NCBI GenBank assembly: GCA_037043455.1
Contig: JAWPHD010006771.1
Coordinates: 1-64,000, forward strand
Origin: Cyrtodaria siliqua
Taxonomy: Eukaryota; Mollusca; Bivalvia; Adapedonta; Hiatellidae
Length of the DNA stretch: 64,000 bases
Direction: 5' to 3'
How positions within the stretch are numbered: the first letter of the stretch is position 1; every line of letters starts with the position of its first letter. This document shows, one piece after another, positions 54,716 through 64,000 of the stretch. The notes under the pieces were generated by a model. That model was not told the DNA's origin. It saw only the letters and a list, made by a program, of their open reading frames with translations, and searched no databases. A program made the translations under genes and the position numbers.

Positions 54716-55112
54716 GTTATATGGATGTGCATGCGCTTTCAGATTGTAACTCGCAACTCACGTTTTCTAAGTTATTGTAGGCTTGTAACTCAATCTCGCT
54801 TTTTATAACTCACAACTTGCTTTTTGTACCTCTCAACTCAACACTCAACAAAAAGAAATCCTCCTTTTTTAGGCTACACACATATTCAAACAAGACACCA
54901 AGCGGCGGTATTACTCACCTTCAGTGATAGCTCTAGTTTAGCTAATGTTATGCTCTGTGACTGTAAAATTTCTGGCCACCCCACCTGCTTCTTCATTATG
55001 TTATTGGATTTAGAAAGACTAAAAGAAGACAGTATTTTAGATTTGTGGCTTGTTCCTAATTATTGGTAGTTACTTAGATGTGCATTTAGCTTTGAACAAT
55101 TTTCAGTGTGAG

Positions 55113-55275
55113 GCATTATGATGGAAGCAAACCTGCTGCCAGTGTATGAGTGTGGTGAAGGACGATGTCGCGACATGTTCTGGGAGTTTATCTACATCAT
55201 TGTGATCCCCACAGCCCTGCTATTCATGGTCATCTTCATTACCAGCATCACCATGTGCAATGCATCTTGTAAAAG
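55113..55275 (+). CDS. Probable host exon with a transmembrane segment
   Basis: The frame opens from an acceptor-like 'cagtgtgag' (ending 55112) and reads 'MMEANLLPVYECGEGRCRDM', then a ~23-residue hydrophobic span (EFIYIIVIPTALLFMVIFIT), then Cys and basic residues (CNASCKR). It ends at an AAAAG/GTAATT donor (55275/55276, phase 2). GC content and codon use differ clearly from the flanking AT-rich repeats. The layout (Cys-rich stem, one TM helix, basic juxtamembrane) faintly resembles alpha/epsilon-sarcoglycan, but the match is weak. A competing acceptor at 55106 would put a TGA in frame. Confidence 0.45.
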
Positions 55276-55695
55276 GTAATTATTGTCCCTGTCCCTGACT
55301 TTGCATTTCCTGAGCATATATTAAACTGCAGTACTCCACAAGGTACGTGTATATCACGAAACTTGCTACACATATCAAGCTAGCAACACTTCGAGCTAGT
55401 AGTGGCTTGTGGTGCCTTTTGATATAGAATATTTTAAAATCTTATTATTTTGCCCTTTCGATGGAAACAAATGTCATTTTGTCAAAATAATCGTTTCCAT
55501 ATCAAAAACAGTTAACCCATTTGCTGCAACATTCGAAAACATTGATTTTACAATCAATGTAGGCCCAGTCACCATGCACACTATGTGCAGGCAGCATTTA
55601 CACTGTTCCCCACTCAGAGTGTTTTCAATATAGGCAGGGACCCAAGCCTGAAAAAAACTAAAACGTTTACCCGGAAAGATATACTCCTGATTTTT

Positions 55696-56980
55696 AGCTC
55701 GACTGATCAGAGATCAGCAGAGCTTATGCTGTGGTGCGGCGTCCGTCGTCCGTCCGTCTGTCCGTCAACTTTTATTTGTAGCGACAACTTCTCTGAAACT
55801 ACTGGATGGATATTCATGAAACTTTACAGAAATGTTGCCCATAAAGTCTAGTTGATCCTAGCAAAAATTCATGTTGATGTGAAATCCAAGATGGCCGCCA
55901 AAGCTAAAAATAGAGTTTTAAAATACAAGTTTGTAGTGACTACTTCTTGAAAACTATAAGTGATATTGATATGGGACTTTTTCTAAAATGATCAGCTTGA
56001 CATCATGTCAAGCTGATCATTTTAGAAAAAGTCCCATATCAATATCCTTGTCAAAAATCGTTTTGATTCAACGTTAAACATGGCTGCAGCGGCCATCTTT
56101 GTTTACATAGAGTTATATAGTAAAAACTTGTAGCGACTACTCCTCTGAAACTACTTGTCGGATTGTCATGAAACTTTACAGGAATATTGCTCTTGATGTC
56201 TAATTGATCCTAGAAAAATTTCAGGTCGACCGAAAATTCAAGATGGCCGTCACAGCTAAAAATAGATTTTTAAAAAATAAGTTTGTAGCGACTACTTCTT
56301 GAAAACTATAAGTGATATTGATATGGGACTTTTTCTAAAATGATCAGCATGACATGATGTTGATCCTTTTGGAAAATTATTTTGATTCGACGTTAAACAT
56401 GGCTGCCAGTGGCCATATTTGGTTACATAGAGTTATATAGTAAAAACTTTTAGCGACTACTCCTCTTAAACTAACTGACGGATAGTCATGAAACTTCACA
56501 GGAATGTTGCTCTTGATGTCTAGTTGATCCTAGAAAAATTTCAGGTCGGCCGGAAATTCAAGATGGCCACCACAGCTAAAAATAGATTTAAAATAAATCA
56601 GTTTGTAGCGACTACTTCTTTAAAACGATAAGAGATATTGATATGGGACTTTTTCTAAAATGATTAGTATGACATGATGTTGGTCCTTGTCAAAAATCGT
56701 TTTGATTTGACGTTAAACATGGCTGCCAGCGGCCATCTTTGTTTACATAGAGTTATATAATGAAAACTTGTAGCGACTACTCCTCTGAAACTACTTGACG
56801 GATTTTCATGAAACTTCACAGGAATGTTGCTCTTAATGTCTAATTGATCCTAGCAAAATTTCAGGTTGGCCGGAAATTCAAGATGGCCGCCACGGTTAAA
56901 ATAGATTTTCAAAAAAAAGTCTGTAACGACTACTTCCTGAAATCAAAATCAATCAGTAGAGCTTCAAGGTCATTGACCTC
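55696..56980 (+). mobile_element. Pearl-like/Helentron-like element, copy 2
   Basis: Collinear with 44415-45684 from 'agctcgactgatcagagatc' to 'caaggtcattgacctc', ~1285 bp. It lies in unrelated flanks, which fixes the element ends. It differs from copy 1 by point changes and by a palindromic insertion near 56004. Confidence 0.85.
55962..56046. repeat. Perfect 85-bp palindrome (42-bp arms, 1-nt centre)
   Basis: 55962-56003 is the exact reverse complement of 56005-56046. Copy 1 of the element has only the left half plus normal continuation at the same place. Confidence 0.95.
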
Positions 56981-58110
56981 ATGTTTAAATATTAACAGAT
57001 GGAAGTCTTGTACATATGAAACCACTGTATGGACTTCTGGCATACTTTGCATTTCGTAACTGCATCGTGATTTCTACGGTAACCCATTCGTACCAAGCCA
57101 TTATATGAAAATCGATGAACAAACAGTCAAAGGAAAGTAAAGAAACCTATATGTGTATATGAAATATCAAACTACAGAATCAAGAACTGATTACGTTACA
57201 CTTTACTAATTTTAACAAGAGTTATGGACCTTTTATGAATTTTGTTCTGTCCTGTGCTAGGGATAATGCGAATAGTTGTGTTCTCAATAACTGCAGTAAA
57301 CGGTTTCCGATTTCCACTAAATGTTGTATGGTGTTAGGCCTTATACCTACAAGGCCTTTGACAAGTTCAATACTGAGTAAAACTGACACTTGCTTTAAAG
57401 AGTTATTACCCTTGGTTATTGAAAGAATATGCACATTTTAGCATGAGTACACACATTACTTTAGTAAACGGATTCCGATCTTCACATTATTTAGTACGAG
57501 ACTTTATATGAATATGAACTTTGACAAGATGACAATGAGCAGAATTAACACCTGCCTTACTGAGTTATTGCCCTTGATTATTGCAAAAATGCAAATTTCA
57601 GCTTTCGTACACAATACATTAAATAAATTGGTTTCGATTTTCACACAGTTTGGCGTGTAACTTTATATCAAACGGATTCAGACAGGTTAGACAAGTATCA
57701 AGTTATTGCTCTAAATTGTCGAAAAATTTGATCGTCTGATTTTTCCCTACTTTCCTTTGAAATATCAATTACGGTGTAATATTATAATTGCACAATGAGG
57801 ATATCGTCCTCTGACTAAGAAGCGTTGTTGTTTTCACGATGATTGTAATAAATAGCCTTTGGTTTTCCATGCTTTTTGGGGTAATATTTATTAAGGTCTC
57901 GGTTTTGTTTGCCAATGAGAACAATTGAGGAGTGGTTTACAAAGTTATCGCCCTTGATGTTTGCCAATATTTAAATTACAGACTGAGTACACAGCAACTT
58001 CAGTAAACGAGTTCTGATTCTCACTAATATTTAGTTGAAGGGTTTTGGACATTTACACCATGTGGACTTATCACGTAGTTGTTTTCGAAGCATTTATTTT
58101 CATATAAGAT
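56981..58110. repeat. Old, highly diverged core-repeat array
   Basis: 'gttatggacctttt' (57221), 'gttattacccttgg' (57403), 'gttattgcccttgattattg' (57565), 'gttattgctctaaattg' (57700) and 'gttatcgcccttgatg' (57945) recur every ~140-245 bp along with 'cagtaaacggnttccgat'. ORFs here are chance. Confidence 0.6.
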
Positions 58111-59804
58111 AATATTTTTACACATATGGAACTAGTTAGGTATGACACTACTGTTTATAGACAAATTGTTGGAATCAAAATGAGAACGAAATGTGCACCT
58201 CTTGTTGCAGATTTGTTTTTGTTTTGTTATATTAAACGTTTCTTATTTAGTATTTTACCAGATACGCTAAGGCAGATGTAATCGAAGCCTTTTATTATAC
58301 CTCTTTGTATATGGATGATATATTGGACAATTACAACCCTTTCTTTTCTACTATGGTTACTACATATACTTTCTTTCCTAAAGAACTTCAACTCAAAAAA
58401 ACTAATATTTCTCATAGTTGCTATATCTTCTTTACTCGAATTACATCCCACGATTGAAACTGAGAAATAATAAGCAAAGTCTATGACGAGAGATCATTTC
58501 AATTTTGACACGACTAGACAATATTGAAGACAAACATCAAACATTACCGTCCTTTCAGGATTAGGCAGACGTCATCAAAGGTCCACAATCTTTCCGGCGA
58601 TCACACAATCAAGTGAAAGCAAAGCGGTAAACTGTAAATGGGTCAACCACTAATAATGGAGTGCGTTGCAAAATAATAAGGTGACATCCTCCTTTGATAA
58701 GCCTTTTAACAGTGATCATTACCCAATCATTACCAGGATCACCATGTGATTCTGTCAACGTCTTAGAAAATAGTGTGCGATTATGAGTAATAATTCACAT
58801 GACCATAGCTAAAATATCAAAATGGTTATCAGAAATCAACTCCGCGACCTGACACCACTAATGCTATAGGGTGGTGCTGAGAGGTAAACAATCGAACGGA
58901 ACTCCGCTTACTTTGGACATTTTTGATGAATTTAGGTTAGTATTTTAATTTTAGGTAGGCTGTTTAGAGCTATGAAATTTTAGAAAGTGATGGTGAGAAC
59001 AAAAGCTATGCTGTAACCCTATGGAAAACGCAATTGTGGAGTCCATTTTGATTGTTTTGACGGAGTGATATGCCAAAGAATACATTTTATTCTACCGCAG
59101 TATAATGCTGAGCAAACTTTAGTGTTTATTCACTAAAATAAATATTGAATAAGAGCAAAATGCTTGTCTTTGAAAAGGTTTGCCTGACGCTCGCTTATTG
59201 CATTCATTTTCAAGAAAGTAATAAGGATTAAAATATATTAATCCAAGAGTTAGCATAAGCTTTAGGACGATATTGTGTAACGTGATCTACAACGGCAGTA
59301 AGACAGGACGTTATACCTTTGGAGATGTCTGTAGTGGTGCACACTCAAGAAATAAGAAGAAAGTGTGCTTTATTAGGCTGTTGTTGTAAATTAGGAATCC
59401 GGGACATAGATGGAATTTTGTTTTGCTTTTCATCTACTCCAGGTTTAATAGTGCTTCATTGAGTCATTGAGTTTTATATGCGGACAAACCTTTGCAAAGT
59501 TTTATCATCATAACCCTGTTTTACTTTTAAAAGTATTGTCAGAACTCTGATGCTAAAAGGTCTGTCACAACGTGAATACTATGGTGACTATATGTATAGA
59601 CTTTTTAAGACTATTGGTCATTATCACATTCATACAATCTGTGTTAAACTTGTTAACAAACATAACAAAATAGGATATGACCCTATCATTCTGCAACGCA
59701 CTGCATGTTTAGATGTTGACCCATTTACAGTTCGCCACAATGCTTTACAATTAATGTTGCGATGACCCGACAGATTGTGAACCCTATGATGACTTCTACT
59801 CATA
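58111..59804. other. Unassigned
   Basis: No gene recognised; ORFs at 58227-58451 (-) and 59550-59765 (+) show no motif. Confidence 0.4.
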
Positions 59805-59925
59805 GGCATTTATTACGATATATAGTATAGAAAGCTAGAGAGAATATAGTTATAGTATATGTATATAGTAAAGGGCCTTCTTCTCTCTATCTCTGTCCTT
59901 CTCTACTATATATCGTAATGAATGC
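59805..59925. repeat. Imperfect inverted repeat / hairpin
   Basis: 'attacgatatatagta' (59812-59827) pairs with 'tactatatatcgtaat' (59904-59919), with flanking 'ggcatttatt'/'gaatgcat' and inner 'gagagaa'/'ttctctc' pairing. The stem resembles that at 52406-52529 (tatagtatagagaa). Confidence 0.75.
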
Positions 59926-60900
59926 ATGTGCTTCTACCTAAATAGGACAAGGGATGGTAACGCTTAATGTTTGACTTTAATATTGTCTTATCATCATCAT
60001 TCTTTTGCTGTCCTGGCTCCTGAAAAGTATTTGCTTTTAGGCTTTCTGGGCATTTTATATTCATATATACATGATCATTTTGTGTTATACTTATATTGTC
60101 TACTAATTGCTATTAATACTGCCTAATTTGTAAGGGGATATAGCCTGTCTGGTCACACTTTATTGGAATGAAACTAGGGTAAGAGTGAGGTTTGGTGCAC
60201 TCTAGAACCTGGCTTAACCCCAGCGGCCTTTATGTCACTGACCATTCCAAGGAGGTACCCATATTGTCACTGACCATTCCAACTGTTTGAGTTTGCCATT
60301 TCGCATACTTTGCTCTTTTCTATCCTTGTGATTGGTGTTTGTTTCAAATACGTTTGTTTGGTTGATTGACTGTGTTCTGTGAATGTTATATTTCCTTCTC
60401 GATTTTTATACCATAATTTGTTTCTGACTCGAAATAGGATATGGATCACATTTAGTGTTACTTATAGTTTTAAACTGTAAACATGACTCTATTACACTAT
60501 TAAATATATTGGGTCTCATGGATCAAGGCGACACAATCCGTAGGAAAGTATTCAAGTTCATGATGTGTTTTGAGAAACGTCGACAACTTTCTTAACCAAA
60601 AGTTGCCTGTTCCATCAATCAGAATCTAAAATTGAAACTCAAGGTTACAGAAACACCAATGTTGGTTGGACAGTTAATGATCATATGTAACAAAAGTGCA
60701 TACTTCAAATAAATCATTTAGATGGTATTCAAGATGTTTTGGAGAAACTCTGCCAGACGTCATACCCAAACACTGACGTCGCTCAATCGCCTTCCACGAA
60801 ACTAATCAATAAAAAACCCGTTATTTTTCTGATAAATACAATCATCTGACTGACAAAATAGTGAACCAATTTTAAAATTTACAATTTGACAAGACAGTAA
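59926..60900. other. Unassigned; short local duplication at 60230-60285
   Basis: 'tgtcactgaccattccaa' occurs twice (60233, 60265). No gene recognised. Confidence 0.5.
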
Positions 60901-61570
60901 TTGCCTTAACTACTTTTCTTTTTTCAAGGTAAATTAAAGGTCCATAACTGTATTAAGAAATCTAAAAGCAACCATCAAACCGAATCTAAATATCCGCCAG
61001 TAGGTTAATTTTATTAATACTTCGCACTAAACGATATGGTTTAAACCCTACACAATTAAAGATAGTTGTTGCAATAATCATATTTTCTAAGTAAATTAAG
61101 GGCCATACCTCTATTCCAAAATGGCAACATTACTAACATTTACTGGTATCCTATTTGTATATAAAATTTCCACCCAAAATGTTTCAACAAAACTTGATTA
61201 ATCAACATAAACTCAACACAAAAATGTATTTTCGTAGATAATCAGGGGCCATAACTCTATTTAGAACAGGCAAACATCCACATTGATCGTAAGGAAGTGA
61301 TGTCTGTTTGATATAAGGCTTCACACCAATTTTAGTTAAAATCCAAAATAAGATAAAGAAGTTATCAAAACCTTGCACCTAAGCTTTACCCAAAATGTGC
61401 ATTTTAGTTAAGTAGCTCAGGGGTCAAAACTCTATTCTGAAAATGACAAAATCGGCCTTGCTCGTAAGAAAGTGGCATCTTAACGATATAACGCTTCACA
61501 GTAAAGTTGGTTTTAACTGAAAACAATTAACAGAAGTTATTAACAACGTGCAACGAAAGTTTAAGCCAAA
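60901..61570 (+). repeat. Old core-repeat array (~155-170 bp)
   Basis: 'ggtccataactgtatt' (60940), 'gggccatacctctatt' (61100), 'gggccataactctatt' (61246) and 'ggggtcaaaactctatt' (61419), each followed by an A-rich segment and 'aaccnnatattaa'-like text. A diverged pearl-type family. Confidence 0.7.
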
Positions 61571-62088
61571 AGGTGGATGCCCATCCCTCCATCTGGCCGC
61601 CATCTTCAATCCTTCAACAGCTTTTAATTTATTTTATGTTTTTGAAAATTGCATTCTGCATAAACAGAATATAATCAGGCGTGCTTATGTCTTATTTATG
61701 TACAAAACAAAATCATATCGCTAAAATATAAACTTGTGCACATTTTTTCTTTGAATATCAATATTTTCTTATCACTTACGAGCTTCCGTAGAAAATGCAT
61801 TGGTGTTGCGAAATGCAAAGAATACCATTAATCCATACAGTGGTTTCATATATAGTACAGTCTCTGCTATTGATAGGCCAAAAATCACGAGTATATCTTT
61901 CCGGGTAAACCAAAAGTGTTTTTTTGCACAATACAAGAAGTTGGGTCCCTCCCTAATAACAGTTTATATCCTCTTACCGGAAGGTTTGAATTCAAATGTT
62001 AGCAGATGACAGTTGAAATTTGGTGGCGGAGGAGTTAATGAATTTGTATAAAGCTTAATAAAGAATAACAGTTACTGTGTGAATCATA
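61571..62088. other. Unassigned
   Basis: Nothing recognised. Confidence 0.4.
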
Positions 62089-62272
62089 GCTCTTACAGCT
62101 GCCATAGAGACATGGCATATAGAAATAATAGGCAGGTATGTGGTTTGACCTCTTACAGCTGCCATAGAGACATGGCATATAGAAATAATAGGTAGGTATG
62201 CGGCTTGACCTCTTACAGCTGCCATAGAGACAGGGCATATAGAAATAATAGGTAAGTATGAGGCTTGACACC
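62089..62272. repeat. 60-bp tandem repeat, three units
   Basis: Unit begins 'tcttacagctgccatagaga'; exact 60-bp spacing at 62091, 62151 and 62211. Multiple of 3, so an 81-codon minus ORF with a 20-residue repeat (YYFYMPCLYGSCK) opens. Confidence 0.95.
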
Positions 62273-62691
62273 ATCATCACTTTCCGGCAAGGTTTTTAAA
62301 GACATCACGCAGAGCCTGCATAAAAAAACTGTATTTCAATTGCCTTAGTCTTAAAATAACATGCATGAAACTAAGTTTCTAATTATGTAATGAGATTTCA
62401 GATGAGAGCGAGATATTTCGAAAGGAAAAAAAAATCATGCCTAAAAATGTAGTCGAAAATTGAGTTTTATACATGTATATGGACGTGTGGTATTTAAGGT
62501 TTAGTCAGTTGAAATGTGGTTGTTTATATATTCTTAGAAACGGCCATTATGGCCTTTTGTACCAGAAAGGGTCCTCTTGATATGGGCCAGTTGTAATAAC
62601 TCTGAATGACTTGTATATGAGCTTCAGTGAAATATGGAGCCCGGTTAAAAATCCCAGACCCTAAATGATATGTATCATGTTTCTTTTTCAG

Positions 62692-62718
62692 GAAGAAGGC
62701 ACAAACACCATGTGATGA
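62692..62718 (+). CDS. Possible 27-nt microexon of the host gene
   Basis: Preceded by a strong pyrimidine tract and cag (TTTCTTTTTCAG), followed by GTAAGT. In the phase left by the 55275 donor it reads KKAQTPCD-type basic/polar residues, continuing a juxtamembrane tail. Phase (2,2) is compatible. Supported only by splice signals and phase. Confidence 0.35.
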
Positions 62719-62721
62719 GTA

Positions 62722-63612
62722 AGTAGTTATTTCTTCAATACTGCTTATAGTTTGACTGTGTCTGGAGTGATTACATTATAATGGTTTCTTCGGTACTGCT
62801 TATAGTTTGACTGTGTCTGGAGTGATTACATTATTATGGTTTTTTCGGTACTGCTTATAGTTTGACTGTGTCTGGAGTGATTACATTATAATGGTTTCTT
62901 CAGTACTGCTTATAGTTTGACTGTGTCTGGAATGTTTACATTATAATGGTTTCTTCAGTACTGCTTATAGTTTGACTGTCTGGAGTGATTACATTATAAT
63001 GGTTTCTTCAGTACTGCTTATAGTTTGACTGTGTCTGGTAGGTTTACATTATAATGGCTTTTTTTAGTACTGCTTATAGTTTGGAGTGATTACATTATAA
63101 TGGTTTCTTCAGTACTGCTTATAGTTTGACTGTGTCTGGAGTGATTACATTATAATGGTTTCTTCGGTTCTGCTTATAGTTTGTGTCTGGAGTGATTACA
63201 TTATAATGGTTTCTTCGGTACTGCTTATAGTTTGTGTCTGGAGTGTTTACATTATAATGGTTTCTTCAGTACTGCTTATAGTTTGACTGTGTCTGGAGTG
63301 ATAACATTATAATGGTTTCTTCAGTACTGCTCATAGTTTGTGTCTGGAATGTCTACATTATAATGGTTTCTTCAGTACTGCTTATAGTTTGACTGTGTTT
63401 GGAGTGATTACATGATAGTGGTTTCTTTAGTACTGCTTATAGTTTGGCTGTGTCTGGAGTGTTAACATTATAATAGTTTCTTCAGTACTGCTTATAGTTT
63501 GGCTGTGTCTGGAGTGTTAACATTATAATAGTTTCTTCAGTACTGCTTATAGATTGGCTGTGTCTGGAGTGATTACATTATAATGGTTTCTTCAGTACTG
63601 CTTATAGTTGAA
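62722..63612. repeat. 55-bp minisatellite, ~16 units
   Basis: Unit 'ggtttcttcagtactgctta' + 'tagtttgactgtgtctggag' + 'tgattacattataat'; some units lack 5-10 nt ('gactgt'). The array begins 4 nt after the donor at 62719. Confidence 0.95.
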
Positions 63613-64000
63613 GAAACTCAACAAAGAGAAGAATATCATGCAGATATAGTAATTGTGTGTACATTTTCTTGTCGGCGCTACTCCTCTTAAACGGCTTGTT
63701 GAATTTGTACGAAATTTGGCAGTAAGCCTCAGTATGATGTCTAGTTGTGCAAAGCACGGTATATCAATGAAATCTTGGACAATTTTGAAAACCAGCTAGA
63801 TCTTGTTAGTAATAACAGAGTTATGGCCCTTGATTTGTTGAAAAATGCTATATTGTATTTTCCTTTGTTAAATCTATAGGAGAAGAGAGCTATATCTAGC
63901 TATATCTATCTAAATCTATTAGAGCTGTTTTAGCCAGCAGAGCGTCCACAGGCCCTCTTGGGCCTGTTTATATATATTTTGTAAATATTCATTTTCTCAT
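63613..64000 (+). repeat. Pearl-like fragment at window edge
   Basis: One core repeat ('cgctactcctcttaaacggc', 'gagttatggcccttgatttg') and an end with 'ctatatctagctatatctat' and the hairpin 'aggccctcttgggcct'. It may continue past the window. Confidence 0.6.

Larger units (their letters stand above)
55276..62691 (+). other. Proposed 7.4-kb intron of the host gene
   Basis: Bounded by GTAATT at 55276 and TTTCTTTTTCAG ending 62691. It holds a pearl-like element, an 85-bp palindrome and old core-repeat arrays. No ORF in it has recognisable protein similarity. Confidence 0.35.

Overview
The window is animal nuclear DNA and most resembles a bivalve mollusc. The evidence is an AT-rich, repeat-packed landscape, a tRNA-derived SINE with the conserved central block I associate with molluscs, arrays of about 155-165 bp core repeats carrying the 'gggccataactcc' motif beside GACA/CCGTC microsatellites (the architecture of bivalve 'pearl' elements), and a complete Polinton/Maverick. 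No database search was possible, so species is not assigned.

Layout. 1-8253: two tandem copies of a ~4.1 kb unit, each with a two-exon gene for a Mutator-like (MULE-type) transposase; the copies differ mainly by 1-nt indels. 8.5-11.3 kb: two adjoining core-repeat arrays plus GACA/CA microsatellites. 13.4-15.24 kb: a decayed Ty3/gypsy retrotransposon on the minus strand. 15964-31129: a full-length 15.17 kb Polinton with 335-bp terminal inverted repeats and a perfect 6-bp target duplication (tatgta). 31464-31730: a SINE. 31977-36715: ruins of a second, different protein-primed-type DNA polymerase B element. 39.38-40.79 kb: a 21-bp minisatellite. 40990-41127: a perfect 40-bp inverted repeat. 41.62-47.62 kb: a ~490/~970 bp satellite array interrupted by a 1.27 kb pearl-like element, followed to 50.85 kb by an inverted counterpart of the 8.5-11.2 kb arrays. 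51-53.35 kb: small inverted-repeat elements and a MITE. 55.1-62.7 kb: two likely exons of a host membrane-protein gene, whose intron holds a second pearl-like element. 62.7-63.6 kb: a 55-bp minisatellite.

The Polinton is the core of the window. Its replication module (pPolB and a small coiled-coil protein) reads leftward from the left end. A divergent Cys-rich zinc-ribbon-like gene follows, then a leftward block (membrane protein, a conserved protein of unknown function, a histone-H1-like protein). The rightward block encodes the packaging ATPase, a fibre-like coiled-coil protein, two further structural candidates, the double-jelly-roll major capsid protein, a pVI/pX-like protein, an adenain-type protease, a phospholipase-A2-like protein apparently continuous with a chromodomain integrase, and a coiled-coil protein. 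Nearly every gene carries frameshifts and/or in-frame stops, so this copy is not coding-competent as written.

Two promoter-like motif classes partition the genes. A TCTAA box 10-16 nt before the ATG marks the membrane protein, the unknown-function protein, the H1-like protein, the fibre-like protein, the MCP, the pVI-like gene and the PLA2-integrase gene, with a TCCAA variant at the ATPase. A GGSTT(T)AAA box about 25-35 nt upstream marks pPolB and two small coiled-coil genes. This looks like an early/late virus-type expression programme and recalls the TCTA late-promoter motif described for the virophage mavirus and its host virus CroV.
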